64,000 bases of DNA from BJHQ01 sp964654285 (GTDB taxonomy: Bacteria > Planctomycetota > UBA11346), in contig CAZZJC010000001.1 of the NCBI GenBank assembly GCA_964654285.1, forward strand, positions 219,486 to 283,485, written 5' to 3'. Both the position numbers and the translations under genes were made by a program. Below the pieces are notes generated by a model. It did not search any database. It saw nothing but the letters and a program-made list of their open reading frames with translations, and was not told the DNA's origin. Positions 32,901-40,069 of this stretch are shown piece by piece (position 1 is the stretch's first letter; the number at the start of each line of letters is the position of its first letter).

Positions 32901-33899
32901 TGCGGCGACTATCTCTACGTCACCCAGGGCTATTGCGACGGCAATCCGTACAATCCCAAGAAGGCTGAGGTCGCGGTGGTGCGGATTGGTCAGCTTCCGA
33001 TGGTGATCGGCCGCAGTTTCTTCGATGCGCCGACCTTCAGCGGCCCGGTCTTCGACCAGGACCGCATGTACGTGCGTACCAAGCGCTCGCTGACCTGCTT
33101 CCAGACCACCACCGACGAGGGGCGGCAGCTCGAATACGACGTTTCGGTGAAGGAGCTGTTCGATTCCTGCGTCCAGCTGCCGACCATCGTGCCGCAGGAG
33201 GACCTGCCCACCCTGCCTCCCGTCGCCGGTTTCGTGCCGCCCGAAGGCGTCCCGGTCGCCAAGGCCTATGAATCCGTCGGTCCTCCGGCCTGGCTGGTCG
33301 CGGGTCCGTTCACGGGCGGGACCGCTGCCGAGCACTTCGCGGCGCTGGGCGGTCCTGCCGCCGCGCAGCTGGTGCCGGGCACCAAGGTCGGCGAGGCCAC
33401 CTGCCAGGCGCTCGATGCGAAGCTGGTGGCATCATCGTCCGGACTCAGCAAGGATCTCTACAACCGGGATGTCTGGAATTCGCGGTCGGCCATCGACCTC
33501 ACCACGCTCAGCGGCAACAAGGGCAGCCAGATCTGGTACTTCTACTCGGTCATCGAGGGCACCCGGCCGCAGGCGCTGCGCTACAGCAACCCCATGGCCG
33601 GCTGCACGGCCTGGCTCGCCGGCAAGGAGCTCAAGCACGACCAGATCATCCGCCTCGGCATCGGCTACTACCCGCTGCTGGTGCGCGTCCCGGTGCCCAA
33701 GCTGCCGCCCTTCGCGACCGGCCGCAAGATGACCGTCAGCCCCAACTTCGTCGAGGTCAAGGATCCCAGCGAAGAACTGGAGAAATGGCGCGCCCAGATC
33801 CGCCCCTTCCGCGCCCGGCTGGAAGAAGCCGTGCAACGATGCGCCGGCACCAAGGCGAGCTTCCAGGCGAAGCAGTACCTGGAAAAGCTGGGAAGGTGA
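29907..33899 (+). CDS. Giant secreted PQQ-like beta-propeller protein with coiled-coil insert
   Basis: A 1330-residue protein. A signal peptide (MPARILSGFAVLLCCQTLCAGEA) is followed by about 550 residues of mixed domains, including a jelly-roll-like segment (FWFAHALLNSPREMDVWAEAKPRDAGQLWVNDRLAW... GVNELVFRCRDDG). From about residue 575 (WRTELPAFTHGYPVVFGDRIYVNSEPHVLYCLDKLTGAVIWKR) a PQQ-type propeller begins with blade motifs VVALDLATGKEVWEG and GAMKYDPVDGSKLWEQ. Residues about 667-718 are a strongly charged coiled coil (EVEKWRSERKTIEERLRDECDKLKEDQKKK) inserted after the first blade. A second jelly-roll-like segment lies near the C-terminus. The same propeller-plus-helical-insert plan occurs in the protein at 60702. 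No haem motif or enzymatic signature was found. Role unknown; probably extracytoplasmic. Start by AGGAG about 8 bases before the ATG. Confidence 0.8.
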   Translation: MPARILSGFAVLLCCQTLCAGEADPLVTARENLAGIIAARDRVVAQINQKAAEDAKALPPIDVELEAQHLSRHRAMVVTLYRRGTTWYGGPARGVFNSAIHHADASGLVQTGDQIRGTLKITLNPDQWIPADHLPRFTSLDIEARIADGKISGTYVVTGELGPDKDAITGVVSPVMGQIAIAGPTGKEDLGSGDAGLIKAHELATQAYRQLRAAGLVLAAYPKSFEAALAANRVPPARYDLARPEHAHPSKVEALAKEHAANAPRFPAEISAHLARLHRIGAAFDPAKAAAKNHAIGFCGSGDPQFGPYFGFSPLAKDAAGNWTLPAETGSAGPQRWQIVNEWSVTGPFPAPLRSDDLVPGLPEWVPLDFARYETNSKDFPEHLYLHPDWIEGINDYLDHKPFPIKTYVVPPTAVVRTVPAQVGSGRWQDLLIPDRWAAYNTRVPIYGVKRSFWFAHALLNSPREMDVWAEAKPRDAGQLWVNDRLAWVSELDLDGVTLPKVSVFRIHLKAGVNELVFRCRDDGINGSGTGFRLSFCTRGVPADAATVAARAAAASDGGGVTYNFRGNGTGSFPAPSQGRPPLAWDVDKGVNVRWRTELPAFTHGYPVVFGDRIYVNSEPHVLYCLDKLTGAVIWKRASSLADLWPENERGPAEAAFDQLANIYGTKEADPEVEKWRSERKTIEERLRDECDKLKEDQKKKLQDEADALSAKIDERTGAKLPGWSILRKRQVGGKTSNDYTGYAMATPAIDAKNIVVRYATGAVACYDHDGNRKWLVDTLLNNALACAHSPVVIGDRVVVGGNIEKRLKLKPTPLLIETSKQPLNPEESYHCVVALDLATGKEVWEGTAKASIGYSGAPGSLRALRLKGPDGPFDVVLSWHSAWRASDGLLLNSGTGTPPGYQAWTSGNRVWTGGIVAEFWGESPDQLGLRFLRKGGGGGVLAHDGFLYGSAKTHLVGGKTSPPWVGAMKYDPVDGSKLWEQMPIIETGAMDYVPPSLCGDYLYVTQGYCDGNPYNPKKAEVAVVRIGQLPMVIGRSFFDAPTFSGPVFDQDRMYVRTKRSLTCFQTTTDEGRQLEYDVSVKELFDSCVQLPTIVPQEDLPTLPPVAGFVPPEGVPVAKAYESVGPPAWLVAGPFTGGTAAEHFAALGGPAAAQLVPGTKVGEATCQALDAKLVASSSGLSKDLYNRDVWNSRSAIDLTTLSGNKGSQIWYFYSVIEGTRPQALRYSNPMAGCTAWLAGKELKHDQIIRLGIGYYPLLVRVPVPKLPPFATGRKMTVSPNFVEVKDPSEELEKWRAQIRPFRARLEEAVQRCAGTKASFQAKQYLEKLGR

Positions 33900-33909
33900 G
33901 GCCGCCCGA

Positions 33910-34557
33910 TCAGGTCGCCGAACGCTGGCGGCTGCGCCAGCGTTCGATCGCGGCGTGGTCGCCGGACAGGAGCACCTCGGGCGGGGTCAGGCCGCGGAAT
34001 TCCGGCGGGCGGGTCCAGCAGGGATGGTCGGCCCCGTGGCCTGGGGTGTGGGTCTCTTCGACGGCGGAACGGTCGTTGCCGAGCGCGCCGGGGATCAGGC
34101 GCACGACCCCATCGACGAGGATGAGCGCGGCGAGCTCGCCGCCGCTGAGCACGTACGGCCCGACCGAGAACGGCTCGGGCTTGTAGAGGTCGAGGATCCG
34201 CTGATCGATGCCTTCGTAGTGGCCGCAGAGCACGATGAGATGCGCTTCCCCGGCCAGCTCGCGCACCAGCGTCTGGTCGAGCTGGCGGCCCTTGGGATCG
34301 GTGATGAGCAGGCGCGGCCTGGCCGAGCGCGCGAGCAGGTGGTCGAGGCAGCCGGCGATCGGCGGGGCCGCCAGCACCATGCCGGGTCCGCCGCCGAACG
34401 GGCGGTCATCGACCTTGCGGTGCCGGCCTCCGGCCCAGCGGCGGGGATCATGGCAGGCGAGCTCGACCAGCGCCCGCCGCCGCGCCCGGCCGACGATGCT
34501 CGCGTCGAGATAGGGCTCGCAGGCGTCGGCGAACAGGGTGACGAGATCGATGCGCAC
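33910..34557 (-). CDS. trmD: tRNA (guanine-N1)-methyltransferase TrmD
   Basis: A 215-residue SPOUT-class enzyme that methylates G37 of tRNAs with S-adenosylmethionine. MRIDLVTLFADACEPYLDASIVGRA, KVDDRPFGGGPGMVL, ITDPKGRQLDQTLVRELA, LCGHYEGIDQRI and the knot region SVGPYVLSGGELAALILVDGVVRLIPGALGN are diagnostic, as is LTPPEVLLSGDHAAIERWR. The start is GTG at 34557; conservation begins at that codon. It is shorter than usual (about 230-260) because the C-terminal tail ends shortly after ERWR. The usual neighbours rpsP, rimM and rplS are not seen; an unrecognised gene precedes it by 11 bases. Confidence 0.94.
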   Translation of the reverse strand: MRIDLVTLFADACEPYLDASIVGRARRRALVELACHDPRRWAGGRHRKVDDRPFGGGPGMVLAAPPIAGCLDHLLARSARPRLLITDPKGRQLDQTLVRELAGEAHLIVLCGHYEGIDQRILDLYKPEPFSVGPYVLSGGELAALILVDGVVRLIPGALGNDRSAVEETHTPGHGADHPCWTRPPEFRGLTPPEVLLSGDHAAIERWRSRQRSAT

Positions 34558-34568
34558 GCCTGGCAGCC

Positions 34569-35045
34569 TCAACGATCGAGGAAGATGCTGACTTCGGTCA
34601 CCGGCAGCAGGTTGCCATCGGCGAGCCGCTTCCGGCGCAAGGCCACGCGCCAGTAGGGGCGCAGGCGGGCGTTGCGGTTGCGGGCGACGGCTTCCAGGCG
34701 CTTCCAGGTCTCCGGCACCGCGCGCACGGGGCCGGCATGGGGCAGGGACAGGGCGCGCAGGTCGCGGTAGTCCTCGATCAGCAGCCGGCGGCCATCGGGC
34801 AGGTTCATGCCGGCCCGGGTCAGACCGGTGATCGCGCTGCCGCAGGCGCATTCCCAGCGCGCGGGCGGCTCGTCGCCCGGGGGCATGGCGAACCAGAGCA
34901 GGGACGCGCCATAGGGGCTGACGGATCCGCCGGCCAGGGCGGCGGTCACCGCCGCCGTCTCGCGCACGGGATCCGCCGGCCAGCCCGGCAGGGCGACGGC
35001 AGCCAGGCGCAGGTTGCCTTCTTCAGCCAGGGTCGGTTCGTTCAC
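34569..35045 (-). CDS. Unrecognised protein upstream of trmD
   Basis: A 158-residue protein with GTG start, 11 bases upstream of trmD on the same strand. No signal peptide or membrane segment. It contains a small cysteine pair (WECACGS) and a basic C-terminus (RNRNARLRPYWRVALRRKRLADGNLLPVTEVSIFLDR). It occupies the position where rimM is normally found, but I do not see RimM's N-terminal or PRC-barrel motifs. A small RNA-binding or ribosome-associated role would fit the context but is a guess. The frame could extend no further because of an upstream stop. Confidence 0.6.
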   Translation of the reverse strand: MNEPTLAEEGNLRLAAVALPGWPADPVRETAAVTAALAGGSVSPYGASLLWFAMPPGDEPPARWECACGSAITGLTRAGMNLPDGRRLLIEDYRDLRALSLPHAGPVRAVPETWKRLEAVARNRNARLRPYWRVALRRKRLADGNLLPVTEVSIFLDR

Positions 35046-35253
35046 GGCGCAGGCGTAGGCCCAGGGCCGGCAGCGGCAAGCGGTGCGAGGCCACCCTTGC
35101 GCGTTTGCGTGTGCCCGACATGATGCCGGGCCACCCGGTCGACCTCAGGATCCGCCGACCGTGGGCCAAAACCAGAAGAACCGCCACCTCCGCGGCCGGT
35201 GCCATTCCTGAAGCCACCAGCCGCAACACCAGATCCCAGAAGGGGAAATCGCC

Positions 35254-35751
35254 GTGCCCATCGGAACCGTCGTACGTTTTGACCGCCGCCGTGGTTATGG
35301 ATTCGTCCAGCCAGATGATGGCGGCGAGGATGTCTTCGTGCACCAGAACAACATCAGCATGGAAGGCTTCCGCTTCCTGATGGTCGGCGAGAAGGTCAAC
35401 TACGATCTCGAAGTCGGCGAGAAGGGCATGAAGGCCGTGTCGGTCACCCTGACCGAGCCGCGCCAGGAACGCGCCGACCAGCCTCCGTACGAGAACGACC
35501 GCGATGGCGGCGACCTGCGCGCCCGTCCCTCGGCCCCGCGCACCTTCACCCCGCGCGCCGCGCCGGTCGGCGGATCGCCGCGCCCCAACGGCGACCTCGG
35601 CACCTCGCTCGACCGCCTGCGCCGCAAGCAGGAGCGCCTGATCTCGCTCCTGGTCGAAAAGGGCATCCTCACCCCGGGTGAGGTCGATGGTCTCGAAGGC
35701 GCTCCCGCCGCTGCGGCTCCGGCCGTGGCTGCGGCTCCCGCCCAGGCCTGA
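35254..35751 (+). CDS. Cold-shock-domain protein with extended tail
   Basis: A 165-residue protein with an N-terminal cold shock domain: RNP1 RGYGFV (residues 13-18) and RNP2 DVFVH (26-30), so it should bind single-stranded RNA or DNA. After about residue 70 an acidic/basic low-complexity linker leads to a predicted helix (LGTSLDRLRRKQERLISLLVEKGILTPGEVDGLEG) and an Ala/Pro-rich end. The helix plus 'KGILTPGEVDGL' resembles small dimerisation modules rather than a second CSD. The start is GTG with AGGGGA upstream. About 200 bases before it contain no credible gene and may be a long 5' leader, which is common for cold-shock genes. Confidence 0.88.
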   Translation: MPIGTVVRFDRRRGYGFVQPDDGGEDVFVHQNNISMEGFRFLMVGEKVNYDLEVGEKGMKAVSVTLTEPRQERADQPPYENDRDGGDLRARPSAPRTFTPRAAPVGGSPRPNGDLGTSLDRLRRKQERLISLLVEKGILTPGEVDGLEGAPAAAAPAVAAAPAQA

Positions 35752-35772
35752 ACCGATCTGCCATCCACGCTG

Positions 35773-35805
35773 ACCCAGGATCCGTCCAACCGGCGGATCC
35801 TGGGT
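35773..35805. terminator. Bidirectional terminator hairpin
   Basis: ACCCAGGATCCG (35773-35784) and CGGATCCTGGGT (35794-35805) form a perfect 12-bp stem with a 9-base loop, followed by TCATTGTTG. It separates the convergent cold-shock and epimerase genes. Confidence 0.75.
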
Positions 35806-37161
35806 TCATTGTTGTCCCAGCGCATCCGCCAGGGCCCCCGCCAGCTCGGGGAAGCGCCAGGCGAATCCGGCCTGGTGCAGACGAGCAGGCACGATGCGCT
35901 GGCTGCCGAGCAGCAGCGAGCGCCCCATGTCGCCCAGCAGCATCCCCACGGCGAAGCCCGGCAGGGGCAGCAGGCACGGCCGGTGCAGGGTCCGCGCGAG
36001 CGTCCGGGCGAACTCGCCCTGGCGTACCGCCTGCGGCGCCACCGCGTTGATCGCGCCGCTCAGGTCCGCGTCGACGAGGCAGCGGTGGAACACCGCCACC
36101 GCGTCGTCGCGGTGGATCCACGGCAACCATTGCCGACCGCTGCCGATGCGCCCGCCGAGTCCGGCCCGGAAGGGGGGCAGCATGCGCGCCAGCGCCCCGC
36201 CATCCGCCGCGAGCACGACACCGAGGCGGACATGCACCACGCGCACGCCGGCCGCCCGGGCCGGATCCGCAGCGCTTTCCCAGTCGCGGCAGACCTCGGC
36301 CAGGAAGCCGCCGCCGGGCAGGGATTCCTCGGTCAGTTCCTCCTCGCCGCGCTCGCCGTAGATCCCCACGGCCGAGGCGACGATCAGCGTCCGGGGCCGG
36401 GGAGAGGTGCGGGCGATGGTCTCGGCGAGCAGCCGCGTGCTCGCGATCCGGCTGCTGCGGATCGCCTCGCGTCCCCGTGCCGTCCAGGGCTGCGCCACGG
36501 TCGCTCCGCCGAGATGGATGACCGCAGCGCAACCGGCGAGGGCGGCCGGATCGAGCCGGCCTGCGGCGGGATCCCAGGCGATGCCGTCCGCGGTTGCGCC
36601 TGGGCGCCTGAGCCGGCGCACCGCATGCCCGCCACTGCCGAGGAACGCCGCCAACGCCGTTCCCAGCAGGCCGCCCGCGCCGCTGAGCGCGACCACCTGG
36701 GGTGCGATGCCGGCATGGCGGTCGAGATCCGCCCGCAGCCGGGCGTGGCGGAAGCGGAAGGTGCGCGCGAGTTCGCGGCTGATCCGGCCGCCGGCCAGCC
36801 AACGCCCCAGCGCCCCCAACGGCGGATCCCAGGTGATCGCATCGGTCAGCCGGCAGCCTTCCGGGATCGCCTCGAACCGGTGTTCGTGCTCCCAGCGCGC
36901 GAACGGGCCGCGCTCCTGCACATCGCGGAATCCGCTGCCCGTCGCCAAGGGCTGATGCTGGGCGATCCAGCGCCGGCGCAGGCCGCAGCCGAGCGGGACG
37001 GACAGCTCGACCCGGTGATCGGTGAGACCGCCCTGATGCGAGAGCACCCGGATCCCGGCCCAGGGCGGCACCATCCGCTCGAGGGCGCCGGGGCGCGCAT
37101 GCCAGGCAAGGACGTCTGCGGGCGGATGCGGCAGATCGACGCTGAAGCGGCTGGTCGGCAT
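35806..37161 (-). CDS. TIGR01777 family NAD-dependent epimerase with N-terminal SRPBCC domain
   Basis: A 451-residue fusion. Residues 1-150 are a START/SRPBCC-type ligand-binding domain (FSVDLPHPPADVLAWHARPGALERMVPPWAGI... RFRHARLRADLDRHAG). From residue 157 a short-chain dehydrogenase-like fold begins, with the NAD motif GAGGLLG (161-167), followed by VIHLGGATVAQPWTARGREAIRSSRIASTRLL and VIVASAVGIYGERGEEELTEESLPG-type blocks. TIGR01777 proteins (YfcH, plant SulA) lack a defined substrate. The start ATG at 37161 shares one base with the stop of the photolyase gene upstream, so the two are coupled. Confidence 0.9.
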   Translation of the reverse strand: MPTSRFSVDLPHPPADVLAWHARPGALERMVPPWAGIRVLSHQGGLTDHRVELSVPLGCGLRRRWIAQHQPLATGSGFRDVQERGPFARWEHEHRFEAIPEGCRLTDAITWDPPLGALGRWLAGGRISRELARTFRFRHARLRADLDRHAGIAPQVVALSGAGGLLGTALAAFLGSGGHAVRRLRRPGATADGIAWDPAAGRLDPAALAGCAAVIHLGGATVAQPWTARGREAIRSSRIASTRLLAETIARTSPRPRTLIVASAVGIYGERGEEELTEESLPGGGFLAEVCRDWESAADPARAAGVRVVHVRLGVVLAADGGALARMLPPFRAGLGGRIGSGRQWLPWIHRDDAVAVFHRCLVDADLSGAINAVAPQAVRQGEFARTLARTLHRPCLLPLPGFAVGMLLGDMGRSLLLGSQRIVPARLHQAGFAWRFPELAGALADALGQQ

Positions 37162-38642
37162 CAGGCCACGCCCGTCCAGCGCGCGAGGTAGTCGCGGCAG
37201 TGCAGCTTTTTGACGGTGGATCCGGAAGTCATGTAGCGCAGGCAGCCGAACACCGGGCGTTGCGGCGCCCACGGCCGGTCGAAGCGGCCGAAGATCCACG
37301 CGACCCCGCCCAGGCTGTTCGGATTGCCGCCATCAAGCGCCCAGCGGTCGTTGAGGCGCAGCGCGGTGTCCCAGGCCGCACGCGGATCCGCCGACCAGCC
37401 GAGGATCCATTTGCCCCACAGCATGCGCAGGTAGCCGTGCATCCGGCCTTCCGCGCGCAGCTGGCGCTGGGCCGCGTTCCAGAGCGGATCATGGGTGCGG
37501 CCGGCTTCCAGATCGGCAGGGGAATAGAGCGCCGGGCGCGCATCGCCGGCATGCTGCGCCAGGGTCGCCAGGGCCCAGGCGGGCAGGGATTCGAAGCGGT
37601 CGTCGTCGGGCACGCGCTGGCTGTGGTGGTGGCTCAGTTCGCGCCAGGTGATGAGTTCATCGAGGAAACCCTCGATCGCCGGGGTGCAACCCCACCAGCC
37701 ATCCTTGCCTCCGCTCGCGCTGGCAGCCAGCCGGTCGGGCGACCAGCCGGCGTGGGCCAGCACCGCGAGCGCGACCTGATGCGCGGACAGGTGGCCCTGC
37801 GCGAGCCACGGCGACAGGCCGCTCGCGACGGGATCATCGGGATGGTTGCGCAGGTCATAGCGGTCGAGGCGTTGGGCGAGGAACGCCCGCAGCGCCAGCC
37901 GCGCCGCATCGGCTCCGCCGGCGTCGGGGGCGGCGGGAACCTCCTGGTCGATGGGCAGCGCGGCCAGCCCTCCGGGCGCAAGCAGCTGATCCAGGTCGGC
38001 CGCGGGCCAGCGCCGGGCGACATCCTCGGGCAGCGCGGCCAGGCGCGGCACCTGCGCGCGGGCCAGGGCCGGAGCATCCAATGGAGGTGCGAGCAGATGC
38101 GGCGGCAGCTCCTTCTGCACGAATCGCCGGAAATCCACGGCGCGTTCAAAGGTTCGCTGCGATGCTGACAACGGCAGGACGCCATTCGCGTCGACGTCGA
38201 CCTGCGCCAGGGTCAGCCGGCGATCCAACCTGGCCCGCACGGAGCGCTGGAAGCGCTGCGGGAAATCATCCCGCACCAGCAGGCAGGCCTGAGCCGCCAG
38301 GGCGGCGATCAGATCCAGCGCGGAACCGGGGATCGCCTCGACGAAGGGGTGGTAGGTCAGCGGCAGCCGCGTCGCCGCCGCCCGATTGGCGGCGCAGCCT
38401 TGGATGAAAAAACGGTAGTGGCGCACGCTCGCCCAGGGCTGGTCGGCATGCACGGTCTCGATCACCACCAGCGGTCGCGCCAGTTCCTCCGCCCACCACA
38501 GGGCGTGCTGCAGCGCCTGGTTCCATTCCAACCGCCGGTGCGCGCTCATCCAGTACAGCACGAATGCGCCGTCAGGGCGGACCGGCGTGGTGCCACGGGG
38601 GGTCAGGCGCGCGGCGGCGGCAGGGGCGATCCGGACGGGCAT
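37161..38642 (-). CDS. phr: Class II CPD photolyase
   Basis: A 493-residue light-dependent DNA repair flavoprotein that splits cyclobutane pyrimidine dimers. The N-terminal Rossmann-like antenna domain (GAFVLYWMSAHRRLEWNQALQHALWWAEELARPLVV) and the C-terminal FAD domain are of the class II type: HNLRMLWGKWIL-like RMHGYLRMLWGKWILGWS, and LDGGNPNSLGGVAWIFGRFDRPW, the counterpart of the class II 'DGRDPNGYxGxxWxFGxHDR' block. Tandem placement with a TIGR01777 epimerase is recurrent in bacteria as light/stress clusters, but a shared function is not proven here. Confidence 0.93.
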   Translation of the reverse strand: MPVRIAPAAAARLTPRGTTPVRPDGAFVLYWMSAHRRLEWNQALQHALWWAEELARPLVVIETVHADQPWASVRHYRFFIQGCAANRAAATRLPLTYHPFVEAIPGSALDLIAALAAQACLLVRDDFPQRFQRSVRARLDRRLTLAQVDVDANGVLPLSASQRTFERAVDFRRFVQKELPPHLLAPPLDAPALARAQVPRLAALPEDVARRWPAADLDQLLAPGGLAALPIDQEVPAAPDAGGADAARLALRAFLAQRLDRYDLRNHPDDPVASGLSPWLAQGHLSAHQVALAVLAHAGWSPDRLAASASGGKDGWWGCTPAIEGFLDELITWRELSHHHSQRVPDDDRFESLPAWALATLAQHAGDARPALYSPADLEAGRTHDPLWNAAQRQLRAEGRMHGYLRMLWGKWILGWSADPRAAWDTALRLNDRWALDGGNPNSLGGVAWIFGRFDRPWAPQRPVFGCLRYMTSGSTVKKLHCRDYLARWTGVA

Positions 38643-38683
38643 GCCGCGAGGCTACACGCCTCGCCGCCGTGGCACCACCGGAC

Positions 38684-39274
38684 TCAGCGATCCTTCATCC
38701 AAAGGCCGCGGCGCGCCCGTTTCGCCTCGGCCTCTGCCTCGCTCAGCCGCCGGTGGTAGCGTTCCGAGGCGCCGAAGCCGGTCTCATAGCGGCTGAAACC
38801 CTGCCGGATGACGGTTTCCTGGTAGAGCTCGTCCTCCGGCCCCGGTCCGCTCGGGGGGTGGTCGATCCACAGGTCCGCGAGCGCGCGGCCATGCTTGTCG
38901 GTGGCGATGCGCCAGCCGTGGCGTTGGAACTCCAGGCGGACGCGTTTGCCGGCAAGATGATCCTTGGCCCAGGCCGAGACCTGCCGGCCGAGGTCGGTGT
39001 TGCGCTCCGCATCCGGATGCGCCGACTCGGGCGTGTCGAGGCTGCGCAGCCGCACCTGCAACAGCACATCGTGGTAGCGCACCGCCACCGTGTCGCCGTC
39101 GACGACGCGGTCGAGCACGCCGGTGGCCGCATTGCCGTCAGCCGTCATCAGGATCGGTGCCGGCGCAAGAACAGGGAACCAGTCGTACCACCGTCCGGTG
39201 CGCTCGGCCCACCAGCAGAAGCCGATTCCCGCCAGGACCACGACCAGGCCGATGAGCATGAGCAGGCGTTTCAT
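38684..39274 (-). CDS. Thermonuclease (SNase-like) family protein
   Basis: A 196-residue protein with an N-terminal signal anchor (KRLLMLIGLVVVLAGIGFCWWAE) and one staphylococcal nuclease-like OB fold: VLDRVVDGDTVAVRY, VRLRSLDTPES (catalytic Arg/Asp region), HLAGKRVRLEFQ and DKHGRALADLWI. These are Ca2+-dependent nucleases; the membrane anchor places activity outside the cytoplasm. The catalytic triad looks largely present (R in VRLRSLDTPES and D in the DxxGR block), but activity cannot be proven from sequence. The gene lies 42 bases from the photolyase start on the same strand. Confidence 0.85.
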   Translation of the reverse strand: MKRLLMLIGLVVVLAGIGFCWWAERTGRWYDWFPVLAPAPILMTADGNAATGVLDRVVDGDTVAVRYHDVLLQVRLRSLDTPESAHPDAERNTDLGRQVSAWAKDHLAGKRVRLEFQRHGWRIATDKHGRALADLWIDHPPSGPGPEDELYQETVIRQGFSRYETGFGASERYHRRLSEAEAEAKRARRGLWMKDR

Positions 39275-39301
39275 GCCTGCGATCCTGCTCGCGGCCCGGA
39301 C

Positions 39302-39994
39302 TCAGTAAACGAATCCGAATCCGCACCCGACCGTGCCGCCCCTGGCGCGCGAGATGAACGTGGTCTGGGTGTTGGTGGCGGCGTTGTCGAACTCGGCCCG
39401 CTGGTGCAGTCCCAGGTAGCCGGCCTGGACGCTGAGCTCGATCCCGCGCGCAGGGCGGACGACGGCGCGCGCCAGCAGGCCGGCCTCGCCGAAGACGCCG
39501 GCGTTGGAATTATCCGTGGTAGAGGTCACCCCGTTCACGGTCTGCGGGATGCGGACATGGGCCCAGCCGCCGGCCACCATGCCGCCGAGCTCCAGGCTGA
39601 CGAGTTCGATCGGGGAATAGGCGACCCCCATCTCCAGCCCGAGGCCGTAAAGCCGGTTCTCGATCACCCCCTGGGAACCGTGCTGCCAGACCCGCGCGGC
39701 GGTGATGCCCCAGTTGGTGAACATCTGCACCGGCCGCGTGGGATTGTTGTCGCTCACCAGCCAGAGGCCGACCTGCCCGCCGCCATCGTTCTCGGCGCTG
39801 TTATAGGATTTGGTGGTCACGTTGTTGTTCGTGACCGAGGTCGACTGGGTGTATTGGAGGGGCAGGCTCTGCACCGTGAACCGCACGCCGCTGCCGGTGC
39901 GTTCAGGTTCCGCTTTCTCGGCCGCGAGGGCGCAGGGGATGATCATCCCGGCAAACAGGGTGGTGCGGAGTATCGATGCGGCGATGGTCGGCAT
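39302..39994 (-). CDS. Putative outer-membrane beta-barrel protein
   Basis: A 230-residue exported protein. The signal peptide is MPTIAASILRTTLFAGMIIPCALAAE. The mature chain alternates polar and hydrophobic residues in strand-like segments (GGQVGLWLVSDN, LYGLGLEMGVAYSPIELVSLELGGMVAGGWAHV, GLLARAVVRPARGIELSVQAGYLGLH) and ends GCGFGFVY, an aromatic-terminated strand of the kind recognised by the BAM machinery. Two Asn/Thr-rich loops (SVTNNNVTTKSYNSAEND, TSTTDNSN) would be surface-exposed. No named family is recognised. Confidence 0.68.
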   Translation of the reverse strand: MPTIAASILRTTLFAGMIIPCALAAEKAEPERTGSGVRFTVQSLPLQYTQSTSVTNNNVTTKSYNSAENDGGGQVGLWLVSDNNPTRPVQMFTNWGITAARVWQHGSQGVIENRLYGLGLEMGVAYSPIELVSLELGGMVAGGWAHVRIPQTVNGVTSTTDNSNAGVFGEAGLLARAVVRPARGIELSVQAGYLGLHQRAEFDNAATNTQTTFISRARGGTVGCGFGFVY

Positions 39995-40069
39995 GTGGGC
40001 CTCCTTTGTTTTGGACCGTTTACTTTCCCCTGCCGCCCATGTCCAGCCGAAGACGTGTGGATTTGCCCC

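Noticed and set aside
31344..33335. A 663-codon minus-strand frame
   Set aside because: It is antisense to the 1330-residue propeller protein and has no family signature.
35023..35343. Small basic minus-strand frame overlapping the cold-shock gene start
   Set aside because: It overlaps two better-supported genes and shows no conserved motif.
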